The notes below the pieces were generated by a model. It was not told where the DNA came from. It searched no databases and saw only the letters and a program-made list of their open reading frames with translations. Below are positions 1 to 6,940 of a stretch of DNA of 9,598 nucleotides, one piece after another. A program made the position numbers and the translations under genes. Origin of the DNA: Bacteroidota bacterium (lineage in GTDB: Bacteria; Bacteroidota; Bacteroidia; Chitinophagales; Chitinophagaceae); the NCBI GenBank assembly GCA_023423835.1, contig JAFAEW010000095.1:1-9598 (forward strand), written 5' to 3'. Positions within the stretch are counted from its first letter, which is position 1; the number at the start of each line of letters is the position of its first letter.

Positions 1-1537
1 ATTCATTAAAAATTTCCAGGTATTTATTATAAGACGAACCCTCAATATATTCCGAAAACAACAGGTCTTTTTGTTTTGGGGGAGGAGGAACTCCGTTGCT
101 CACAACGTCATCAAGACTTCTGATCTGAAATTCTTTTAGCCCGTTATAGACATTAGCGAAACCGGTAAAATCTGCGGTGCCGGCCGGAAGCGGCTCGTTG
201 GCAAAAGTGGCAGCATTATTTCCGGTTCTTGTAAATAAGACCATCGTTCCGGTGCCGTCAGCAAGGAGATTATTACCGCCATAGGTACTATTTCCACTTG
301 CGGTAGCATTTGTGATCCGGATAAGGCAATATTCAATTGCAGGAAAAGCGTTGTTGATTTCGGCAATTGTCATCGTTCGCGGTGCTACGGTTTTACCGGT
401 TGCCTCCGGAGCAACGGGAAGTGCATATGCAGTGAGCTGAATTCTCATCGATCCCTGATCATTCATCAAAATCCCTCCGCTCACGTTTATCACCAGTGAA
501 TCGCCGTCTAAAAATTTTGTGACGTCGGTACTGCTTCCGAAGCTTATCAGGATTCCGCTGTTGCCATCCTGTAGAACGATACAGCCGGGGGCCACATTTC
601 GTTCTATCGCATTTGAAATTACAATTCCCTTCAGCCGCAGATTATCCAGCACGATATCAGATCCGACATGCATTTTTTTGATGGTTTCAATACTCACCAC
701 TTCGCCGTTGCCGGAGCCGCCACCCGCACATCTCGGGCCGCTAAAACGGATGTCGGAAGTATCTCTGATATAGAGCTGTTTTGTTGCTCCAAAAACCGTA
801 TAAACGGCAACGATATTTCCATTTCCATCAGGTAGATTGTGACCGGCAAATTTTGAATAGCTGCTGTTTCTTAAAATAATTTTATCGCCATTACAATTAT
901 TGATCGTGTAGTTAACAGCAGATAAGGTTAGCGTAGTGTCGGCAAAGGTTTTGGACGTATCAGAGGCAGAAAATTCAAATCTCTCCAGCACGATCAACGT
1001 GTTTTGAAAGGTTTCATTCAGGTCTTTCACGGCAACGGGTTTTGGAACGATTTGGTTATTCAGACTTCCTTTTACAATGTATTGATCCGCAAGCTTGGCC
1101 GCCACTCCGGCTACTACGGGTCTGCTTCCGGAATTATCTATGGCGCCGCCGATCTCAATCATTCCGTTATAGTCTCCCAGATACATTCCCTTCGTTTTTA
1201 CATATACTTTTCTTCCAATGGGGTAACTTGTATATAAACTGAAGTCATCAATCTTTACCGACAGTCCGCCCGATTCGTCCTGAATGACGATGGATTTATA
1301 AAAATTTCCACTTTTATCGTCGGCTATTACGATTCCCGCAATAATTTTTTCTTCGGTCAGAAATTCAATGTTCCCGGGCGAATGCAGTTTCTTCAAATCC
1401 GCGATTGTAGCGTTTACCGTGATTTGCGGATCCTCATATCCGGGCGGCTGGTCGAACGTTTTGTTGCAATGAAACGACGTGAAAATCATCAACAGCCAGA
1501 AAATCCGGCAGAGGGAAGGACCGTTGATTTTTTTCAT
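1..1537 (-). CDS. DUF5689 / OB-fold-repeat lipoprotein with lamin-tail start (3' end cut by window)
   Basis: The reading frame is open to the left edge, giving 512 visible residues. I chose the ATG at 1537 because it opens a lipoprotein-like signal: MKK, a hydrophobic stretch at residues 11-22, then Cys24 (SFHC). An in-frame ATG at 1585 would put 16 polar residues before that signal. An in-frame TAA lies just upstream of 1585. Residues about 38-270 match DUF5689 as I know it (IADLKKLH, FLTEEKIIAGIVIADDKSGN, YPIGRKVYVK, GDYNGMIEIGG). I read four consecutive OB-fold-like modules at about 38-131, 165-265, 279-370 and 387-479. Several end in a similar strand (QLYIRDTSDI, EFQIRSLDDV). A PPPPKQ linker leads to LLFSEYIEGSSYNKYLEIFN, the typical first strand of a lamin-tail domain. 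The gene follows the TonB receptor in the same direction and is probably its operon partner. It is likely exposed on the cell surface or in the periplasm, and its ligand is unknown. Confidence 0.85.
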   Translation of the reverse strand, partial: MKKINGPSLCRIFWLLMIFTSFHCNKTFDQPPGYEDPQITVNATIADLKKLHSPGNIEFLTEEKIIAGIVIADDKSGNFYKSIVIQDESGGLSVKIDDFSLYTSYPIGRKVYVKTKGMYLGDYNGMIEIGGAIDNSGSRPVVAGVAAKLADQYIVKGSLNNQIVPKPVAVKDLNETFQNTLIVLERFEFSASDTSKTFADTTLTLSAVNYTINNCNGDKIILRNSSYSKFAGHNLPDGNGNIVAVYTVFGATKQLYIRDTSDIRFSGPRCAGGGSGNGEVVSIETIKKMHVGSDIVLDNLRLKGIVISNAIERNVAPGCIVLQDGNSGILISFGSSTDVTKFLDGDSLVINVSGGILMNDQGSMRIQLTAYALPVAPEATGKTVAPRTMTIAEINNAFPAIEYCLIRITNATASGNSTYGGNNLLADGTGTMVLFTRTGNNAATFANEPLPAGTADFTGFANVYNGLKEFQIRSLDDVVSNGVPPPPKQKDLLFSEYIEGSSYNKYLEIFNE

Positions 1538-1607
1538 ACGCCCGTACTTATCATGAGCTACAATTTCGAAGGATTTGGCTGTCATGGGGATTATTTAGGG
1601 GAATGAA

Positions 1608-4169
1608 TTAATGGCGATAACTTAAGCTGATAAAATAGTTTAATCCGGGTGCATAAAACAGTTTGGGAGGAAACTGGTCCACGTCTTTGGTATCAAAGTC
1701 AAACCTCAATTGTTCATATCCTCCCGAAACGATGCCCTTATTATTCAAAAGGTTATTTATTCCGGCCAGGATTGAGATATAAAACGCTTTCCGGTTTTTT
1801 TGTCGCCGGAAATAATGGCTGTAGCCTCCAAAGAAATCGAGGGTGTAAGAAGGAGAGAAACTTGTTTGCCCAACGATCTTTTGCCATTCGTCACTTTTAG
1901 GATCGATGCCGGAAGTAGCAGCTACGGTTCTTCTGATCGGATTAATATCGAGCCACGATCTTCCAAAATAATTGCCAGTAAGATTGGCAAACCAATACTT
2001 CGGTGAACGGTAAGACAGGGTAGCGCTAACAGCATGATCGGGTGTTGTACCAACGTGGTAATTCTTGCTGAATATCTCCTGTTTATCTACGATCTCGGCT
2101 GTATTATCAACACTGATCGTTGCCTTCTGGCGGCTGTTGTAATAATATCTTCCGACCGCTGCAATCAACGTTCCCGAAAAATTTGGCAGTAATTTTATCT
2201 CGGCTCCCAGTTCAGTTCCGAAAGATAATTTGTCGATATTTTCAACTGCATAGTTTACAAAACTGCGATAAGATTCATGGTAAAAGGTGTAAACTTTCAT
2301 CTTATCATTCATCTGGCTCAAATATCCCGTGATCCGCAATCTTGCCGAGGGTGCATTTAAGATATAACCGCCTTCGGTAATAAAAACAGTTTCCTGTTTG
2401 ATATTATCCTGAAGATCATTTCTTGTTCTTATCGAAACAAACACATTGTCGTATAGTGGCGGACGGGTATAGGAAGCGGAGTGGAGATACAAATAGTTTC
2501 TTCCATCAATCTTATAGGTTATGCCACTCTTTACCGAAATCGACTGGAAAGAAAGGATGGCTGATCTTCCTTTTGAATTTTGGGGAAATAGTCCGTTGCG
2601 ATTCAGGCCGGTTCTAAAATAATTCAGTAGCGAAAATTCTGTGGCGATAAAAAAATCGATCTTTCTGTAATTGAAGGCAATTTGCCACCACGCAGTAGTT
2701 TTTTGAAGATCGATTTCATAATTATAACCAAATTGATCTCCTTCTTTTATGATCCTGTTCGGCTGTTCAATATCGTATTGATAGGCGGAAGGATCATTCG
2801 GAAAATCACGTTCCGCAAACTGATTGAGGTTTACGTAAAAGTCGCCTCCCAGCAGGTCGTTCAGTTGCTGATAATTTTTGTTTTTCTGGGCAATAAAGAA
2901 TGCTCCGCCCGTGAAATAGGTGTGCTCACTTAAGCGGCTGTTAATGGTAGCGTTGAAGGTCAGTTTCTGTTGATCAGTGATTCGCTCCTGCAAAACGTAG
3001 AGTGATCGTTTCCCGCTCACGCTCTTGCCGGCGATGCCATCCACCTGATTGATTGTGGCAAGGTTTTCATAGTTTGTGCGATAGAGCTCATTCCAGTTTA
3101 TTTGCCGTGAAGCTTCATCGTTCATCAATAATTCCGCTACTGACTTTTTCTGGTCAGCATCTGACAAAAACGAAGGAAGGTTTCTATAATAATCGGGCCT
3201 TGGATCGGGAGCGTTGTACCAGTCGATTCCGGTTACACTTCTTTTACCTTTTAACCCGAAGGCAGAAGTAAGCAGCGTGGTAGCGGGACTTATCTTCCAT
3301 TCCCAGCTTGCAATTGCAACAGGTTGATGGATATAACCGGAATTGGCATTTCGCTTTTTGCCATTTTGATAGCCCCAGGAGGGATTGTAGTAATTCGATC
3401 CGGCCAACCACTTCATTTCGGCAGTTGAACCGCTTTGCCGGCCGTTTTCTGTGGGCGCACCGAAGACCACGACCGAAAAGAGCGAACGTTTCAGTTTCTT
3501 GTCCATTCCAAAAAAATAGCTTTTGCCATTATAGTAGGTTCCTGGAATATATCCTTCGTCTGCCATCCTCACACTTCCGGAAATCGTATATGACCAGCCC
3601 TTTGCATTGGGACCGCTACTGTAAGTGGCTGTGAGGCGATGACGGTAAGAACGGTTAGAAGCGGCGTATCCCACCAATAACTGTTTGCGCTGTTTGGAAG
3701 CGCGGACATCCACATTGCTTGATACAAGCGGATCTCCGAAAGTGAAATTGTTGTTTCTTAAGCCGATCACGACTTCGCGGTTACGCATCACATCGTTTAG
3801 TCCGCCGAAGATCGGATAGGGCGTGAAGCCGTTGTCAATATTATCAATTGGAATTCCATTGATAAAAGTGGAGGAAAAATCGCCTTCGTATCCCCGCGGT
3901 TTAAACCGGACAACACCAAAGTTGAAAGCCACCGCATTTAAAAACGGGTCGCGTCCGGCAGAAAGGACAGAAGAAATATTCGAAGCCAGATCTTCAGACT
4001 CCATCTCCTCAAAACTTAGGGTAGGAATATCGTCTGCCACAGGTTCCGGAACGAGGGGCAATACGGTATCAGTCAATGGAATTGAGTCTCTGATCAATGT
4101 TTTAGAATCCTGTGCTGCGGCAATGAATGGGAGACAGATACAGGTTGAGATGAGTAGCAGTTTATCCAT
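1608..4169 (-). CDS. TonB-dependent outer-membrane receptor
   Basis: The 853-residue length suits a TonB-dependent receptor. Residues 1-19 form a signal peptide (hydrophobic core, then AAA before Gln20). A short acidic/proline linker follows, and its segment DIPTLSFEE (about 48-55) is a plausible TonB-contact region, though no certain TonB box is visible. The plug domain spans about 60-157 and carries FKPRGYEGDFSSTFINGIPIDN and GGLNDVMR, which correspond to the conserved plug pattern of RGxxxxxxxVxxNGxPxN type. The rest alternates aromatic-rich strands and polar loops as expected of the 22-strand barrel, ending in YFISLSYRH. The N-terminal carboxypeptidase-regulatory-like domain of SusC-type receptors is absent, so I do not call it SusC. 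The OB-repeat lipoprotein follows on the same strand, and a secreted EEP enzyme is divergently encoded across 93 bp. The imported substrate is not visible from sequence; products of that enzyme are the natural guess. Confidence 0.93.
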   Translation of the reverse strand: MDKLLLISTCICLPFIAAAQDSKTLIRDSIPLTDTVLPLVPEPVADDIPTLSFEEMESEDLASNISSVLSAGRDPFLNAVAFNFGVVRFKPRGYEGDFSSTFINGIPIDNIDNGFTPYPIFGGLNDVMRNREVVIGLRNNNFTFGDPLVSSNVDVRASKQRKQLLVGYAASNRSYRHRLTATYSSGPNAKGWSYTISGSVRMADEGYIPGTYYNGKSYFFGMDKKLKRSLFSVVVFGAPTENGRQSGSTAEMKWLAGSNYYNPSWGYQNGKKRNANSGYIHQPVAIASWEWKISPATTLLTSAFGLKGKRSVTGIDWYNAPDPRPDYYRNLPSFLSDADQKKSVAELLMNDEASRQINWNELYRTNYENLATINQVDGIAGKSVSGKRSLYVLQERITDQQKLTFNATINSRLSEHTYFTGGAFFIAQKNKNYQQLNDLLGGDFYVNLNQFAERDFPNDPSAYQYDIEQPNRIIKEGDQFGYNYEIDLQKTTAWWQIAFNYRKIDFFIATEFSLLNYFRTGLNRNGLFPQNSKGRSAILSFQSISVKSGITYKIDGRNYLYLHSASYTRPPLYDNVFVSIRTRNDLQDNIKQETVFITEGGYILNAPSARLRITGYLSQMNDKMKVYTFYHESYRSFVNYAVENIDKLSFGTELGAEIKLLPNFSGTLIAAVGRYYYNSRQKATISVDNTAEIVDKQEIFSKNYHVGTTPDHAVSATLSYRSPKYWFANLTGNYFGRSWLDINPIRRTVAATSGIDPKSDEWQKIVGQTSFSPSYTLDFFGGYSHYFRRQKNRKAFYISILAGINNLLNNKGIVSGGYEQLRFDFDTKDVDQFPPKLFYAPGLNYFISLSYRH

Positions 4170-4189
4170 CTTTTAAAGGTTGTTGATCT

Positions 4190-4197
4190 CAAATTTA
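4190..4197 (-). promoter_or_regulatory. Candidate Bacteroidota -7 box for the receptor operon
   Basis: On the minus strand these bases read TAAATTTG, an exact match to the Bacteroidota -7 consensus TAnnTTTG. A TTTA at 4220-4217, 19 nt upstream, is a three-of-four match to the -33 TTTG element. The box lies about 20 bases before the receptor ATG, implying a leader of roughly 15 nt. The surrounding DNA is very AT-rich, so a chance match is possible. Confidence 0.45.
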
Positions 4198-4230
4198 TTA
4201 TTTCTTTTTCTTATATTAAAATAATAATTT
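4191..4230. repeat. Imperfect inverted repeat in the divergent promoter region
   Basis: AAATTTATTATTT (4191-4203) and AAATAATAATTT (4219-4230) are reverse complements apart from one extra T in the left arm, with a 15-nt pyrimidine-rich spacer. The left arm overlaps the candidate -7 box of the receptor operon, so the repeat could be an operator or a DNA-curvature element serving both divergent genes. It consists only of A and T in an AT-rich gap, so chance is a real alternative. Confidence 0.3.
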
Positions 4231-4262
4231 CAGTAAAAATTTCTAACCCTTAAAGCTTTCAA

Positions 4263-5306
4263 ATGCTGCGCTTCATCCTCTTTCTTTCCGTTTGCTTTTT
4301 CCTCAGCCGTTCGTTTTCGCAAACAATTTATCAGGTAGCGGTAATTGGATTTTACAACCTTGAGAATTTTTATGATACCCTTGATAATCCGTTGGTTAAT
4401 GACGATGACTTCACGCCGGGCGGACTCCGGAATTACAATTCTGCTGTTTATTGGAAAAAAGTTGAAAATCTTGCCCGGGTGATTGCACAAATGGGAACCG
4501 AATTCAGTCCCGATGGTCCGGCCATTCTTGGAGTAGCAGAAATTGAAAATGATACGGTTTTAAATGATCTTGTACGCCATAAATTCATCAGGCACCGGAA
4601 TTATCAGATTGTACACTACGATTCAAAAGACATCAGAGGTGTGGATGTGGCGTTGTTGTACAATCCTAAATATTTTTCAGTCCTTGCCAGTCAAAAACTT
4701 TTTGTGCCCTTGCCGGAGGGAGCCAAATCTTCGATTTTTACGAGGGATGTCTTGTTTGTGAAAGGATTGTTGCTGAATGAAGAGGTACACATTTTTGTCA
4801 ACCATTGGCCGAGCCGCCTGGGAGGAGAGGAGAGAAGTGCACCCGGAAGGGCTGCCGCAGCAATGGTAAACAAACGTTTTGCAGATTCCCTTCTCCACCT
4901 TGATCTGCACGCCCGGATCGTGATTATGGGCGATTTAAACGACGATCCTGTCAGTTCAAGCATTACAAAAGTTTTGAAAGCGAAGAGTAAAATAACCGAA
5001 GTAAGGGAGGGAGAGTTGTACAATCCGTGGACAGCTATGTACAAAAAGGGCATTGGCACGCTGGCTTATCGCGATGCCTGGGGATTGTTTGATCAGATCA
5101 TCCTTAGCAGCGGCTGGCTAAACGAGGATCAGGACGGTTTTTTCTATAAGGAAGCCAGGATTTTTAATAAAGAATTTTTAAAGGAAGATCTTGGAAAATA
5201 TAAAGGCTATCCGATGCGCACCTGGGATGGAATGAATTTCAGAGGCGGCTACAGCGACCATTTTCCAACCTATGTCGTTTTACTTAGAAGAATAAGATCG
5301 CCCTGA
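4263..5306 (+). CDS. Secreted endonuclease/exonuclease/phosphatase (EEP) family protein
   Basis: The 347-residue protein starts with a signal peptide (hydrophobic residues 4-14, probable cleavage near SFSQ, 17-20), so it should act outside the cytoplasm. The EEP (DNase I-like) fold motifs appear in order: FYNLENFYD with Asn32; VAEIEND with metal-binding Glu93; RGVDVALLYNP (125-135); VNHWPSR with His181; MGDLNDDP with Asp224 and Asn226; DQII at Asp277; and GGYSDHFP with catalytic Asp332-His333. No key residue is missing, so a metal-dependent phosphodiesterase or nuclease activity is expected. The family also includes sphingomyelinases and inositol phosphatases, and sequence alone does not decide the substrate. 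The gene is divergent from the TonB receptor/OB-repeat operon with only 93 bp between, suggesting joint control and a shared scavenging role. No exact -7 box is visible on this strand. The last residues (RRIRSP) are basic and have no sorting domain. Confidence 0.9.
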   Translation: MLRFILFLSVCFFLSRSFSQTIYQVAVIGFYNLENFYDTLDNPLVNDDDFTPGGLRNYNSAVYWKKVENLARVIAQMGTEFSPDGPAILGVAEIENDTVLNDLVRHKFIRHRNYQIVHYDSKDIRGVDVALLYNPKYFSVLASQKLFVPLPEGAKSSIFTRDVLFVKGLLLNEEVHIFVNHWPSRLGGEERSAPGRAAAAMVNKRFADSLLHLDLHARIVIMGDLNDDPVSSSITKVLKAKSKITEVREGELYNPWTAMYKKGIGTLAYRDAWGLFDQIILSSGWLNEDQDGFFYKEARIFNKEFLKEDLGKYKGYPMRTWDGMNFRGGYSDHFPTYVVLLRRIRSP

Positions 5307-5438
5307 CTACGGCTTTATTTGAATCGTGTTACTCTAAAGGCATCGACGTTTTCACCATTCCCTTTTAGGAAGCGATCATTTTTTTCCGTAAATTGTTACC
5401 CCTGTTTTTGAGGGTTGGGATTCACATAAAGTATTAAC

Positions 5439-6800
5439 ATGTCTACATTCAAATCAATAAACCCCTTTAACAACCGCATTGTTGAAACTTATCAAACGAT
5501 CGGGGAGAAGGAGGTATCCAAAAAAATAAAAAAGGCTTCAGAAGCTTTCAAAGATTGGCGGAAAACGTCTTTTGATAAGCGTGCTGCATACATGTTTAAT
5601 CTGGCGGAGCGTTTGGAAGCTGAAAAATCTTCTCTTGCAAACACCATCACGCTGGAGATGGGAAAGATCTTAAAAGAGTCGGAGGCCGAGATCGAAAAAT
5701 CTTCCGCTTGCTGCCGTTACTATGCAGAAAATGCGGAAAAGTTTCTGCAGAACGAAAACATGCCTTCATCCGCCAGGAGAAGTTATGTGCGTTTCGATCC
5801 CATCGGCGCCATTCTCGCGATTATGCCGTGGAATTTTCCTGTCTGGCAGGTTATCCGCTTTGCTGCTCCTTACATTATGGCCGGAAACGTGGTTTTTCTA
5901 AAACACGCTCCAAATGTGTGCGGAGTGGCGCTGGCTTTAGAAAGGCTGTTTCTGGAAGCAGGATTTCCGGAAGGTGTTTTTCAGACTTTGATCATTGATG
6001 TGGATCTCGTTCCAATCATCGTTAACGACGCGGTTGTGCAGGGAATCACGCTCACGGGAAGCGAGTATGCGGGTTCGCAGGTGGCAGCCGAAGCCGGTCG
6101 TGCCATAAAAAAATCGGTCCTCGAACTGGGAGGCAGTGATGCATTTATCGTTTGTGAAGATGCCGACATTTCGAAAGCGGTAACTGCCGGCTGGCAATCG
6201 AGAATGCAAAACGCAGGTCAGAGTTGTATAGCTGCGAAGCGGTTTATCCTCATAGGATCTGTCTATGACGATTTTGTGGATGGATTTCTTGCCCAATCAA
6301 AGAAGGTGAAGTTGGGAGATCCATCAGATCCCACAACTACAATGGGCCCGATGGCGAGGATTGATCTGGCAGAAAAGCTTGAAAGGCAGTTGAAGAAATC
6401 GGTTAAAAAAGGAGGAAAAGTTTTGACGGGTGGCAACAGAAACGGATGTTTATTTGAACCTGCTATCATCACCGAAGTGAAAAAAGGAATGCCGGCATTT
6501 GAGGAAGAAACTTTTGGACCAATTGCCAATATTATCCGTGCAAAAGACCTCGATGAAGCGATCAAATTGGCAAACAGTTCGCGTTACGGGTTAGGATCTT
6601 CTTTATGGACAAAAAATATCGAACGGGCGCAGCAAATGGCAGGTCATATTGAAGCCGGATCGGTTTTCATAAATGCACTGGTAAAATCAGATCCGCGATA
6701 CCCGTTCGGTGGAATAAAAAAATCCGGTTATGGCCGGGAACTTTCCTATTTCGGAATCAGAGAATTTATGAATGTGAAGACCGTGTATCTGAATGACTGA
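5439..6800 (+). CDS. NAD(P)-dependent aldehyde dehydrogenase, succinate-semialdehyde dehydrogenase (Sad/YneI-like)
   Basis: This is a complete 453-residue aldehyde dehydrogenase. It should oxidise succinate semialdehyde to succinate in the cytoplasm, the last step of the GABA shunt. Visible motifs are PWNFP with oxyanion-hole Asn132, the LKHAPN cofactor segment with Lys155, TGSEYAG at 206-212 in the Rossmann domain, LELGGSD with general-base Glu229, GQSC with nucleophile Cys263, and EEETFGP at 355-361. The blocks LKHAPN, KKSVLELGGSD, AAKRFI, FGGIKKSGYGRELS and FGIREF closely resemble the E. coli Sad (YneI) branch as I remember it, rather than GabD. The protein is slightly shorter than Sad (about 462 residues). 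It stands alone on the plus strand and converges on the glutamate dehydrogenase gene. In the 132 bp upstream I see no exact -7 box. A related aldehyde substrate cannot be excluded. Aldehyde dehydrogenase is near certain; the substrate assignment is probable. Confidence 0.88.
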   Translation: MSTFKSINPFNNRIVETYQTIGEKEVSKKIKKASEAFKDWRKTSFDKRAAYMFNLAERLEAEKSSLANTITLEMGKILKESEAEIEKSSACCRYYAENAEKFLQNENMPSSARRSYVRFDPIGAILAIMPWNFPVWQVIRFAAPYIMAGNVVFLKHAPNVCGVALALERLFLEAGFPEGVFQTLIIDVDLVPIIVNDAVVQGITLTGSEYAGSQVAAEAGRAIKKSVLELGGSDAFIVCEDADISKAVTAGWQSRMQNAGQSCIAAKRFILIGSVYDDFVDGFLAQSKKVKLGDPSDPTTTMGPMARIDLAEKLERQLKKSVKKGGKVLTGGNRNGCLFEPAIITEVKKGMPAFEEETFGPIANIIRAKDLDEAIKLANSSRYGLGSSLWTKNIERAQQMAGHIEAGSVFINALVKSDPRYPFGGIKKSGYGRELSYFGIREFMNVKTVYLND

Positions 6801-6892
6801 TTATGGGCGGGGAGAAGTAGCAATAAAACCCGGGATAAATGAGGAGGTCTCTTTCAGATGAAAACAAACTTAGTTTACCGGTTGCTTTATTT

Positions 6893-6927
6893 TATGGTTT
6901 CCAACCTGCGGAAGGTTGGAAACCATA
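6893..6927. repeat. Perfect 15-bp inverted repeat (hairpin) between convergent genes
   Basis: TATGGTTTCCAACCT (6893-6907) is exactly complementary to AGGTTGGAAACCATA (6913-6927), with a 5-nt loop GCGGA. It begins 13 nt beyond the glutamate dehydrogenase stop codon and about 93 nt beyond the aldehyde dehydrogenase stop, so it could end or protect either transcript. Neither strand has a U-tract after the stem: the plus strand continues GGTAGTAG and the minus strand AAATAAAGC. A classic intrinsic terminator is therefore doubtful. A REP-like palindromic intergenic repeat or an mRNA 3'-stabilising hairpin fits at least as well. Confidence 0.8.
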
Positions 6928-6940
6928 GGTAGTAGATTTA

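Noticed and set aside
519..1242. Several short plus-strand frames (64-85 codons) at the left end
   Set aside because: They lie opposite the long OB-repeat frame that reads through the whole region on the minus strand with recognisable DUF5689 motifs.
3308..3634. 108-codon plus-strand open frame inside the receptor gene
   Set aside because: It is rich in Arg, Ser, Phe and Cys with no motif; it is a shadow of the barrel coding sequence.
1608..4169. SusC-type glycan importer
   Set aside because: It lacks the N-terminal carboxypeptidase-regulatory-like domain, is shorter than SusC proteins, and the partner is an OB-repeat protein, not a SusD-like one with tetratricopeptide helices.
3823..4176. 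117-codon plus-strand open frame opposite the receptor N-terminus
   Set aside because: It overlaps the signal peptide and plug coding region of a confident receptor and shows no domain or export signal of its own.
4691..5059. 122-codon minus-strand frame inside the EEP gene
   Set aside because: The plus-strand frame holds every EEP catalytic motif; the antisense frame has none.
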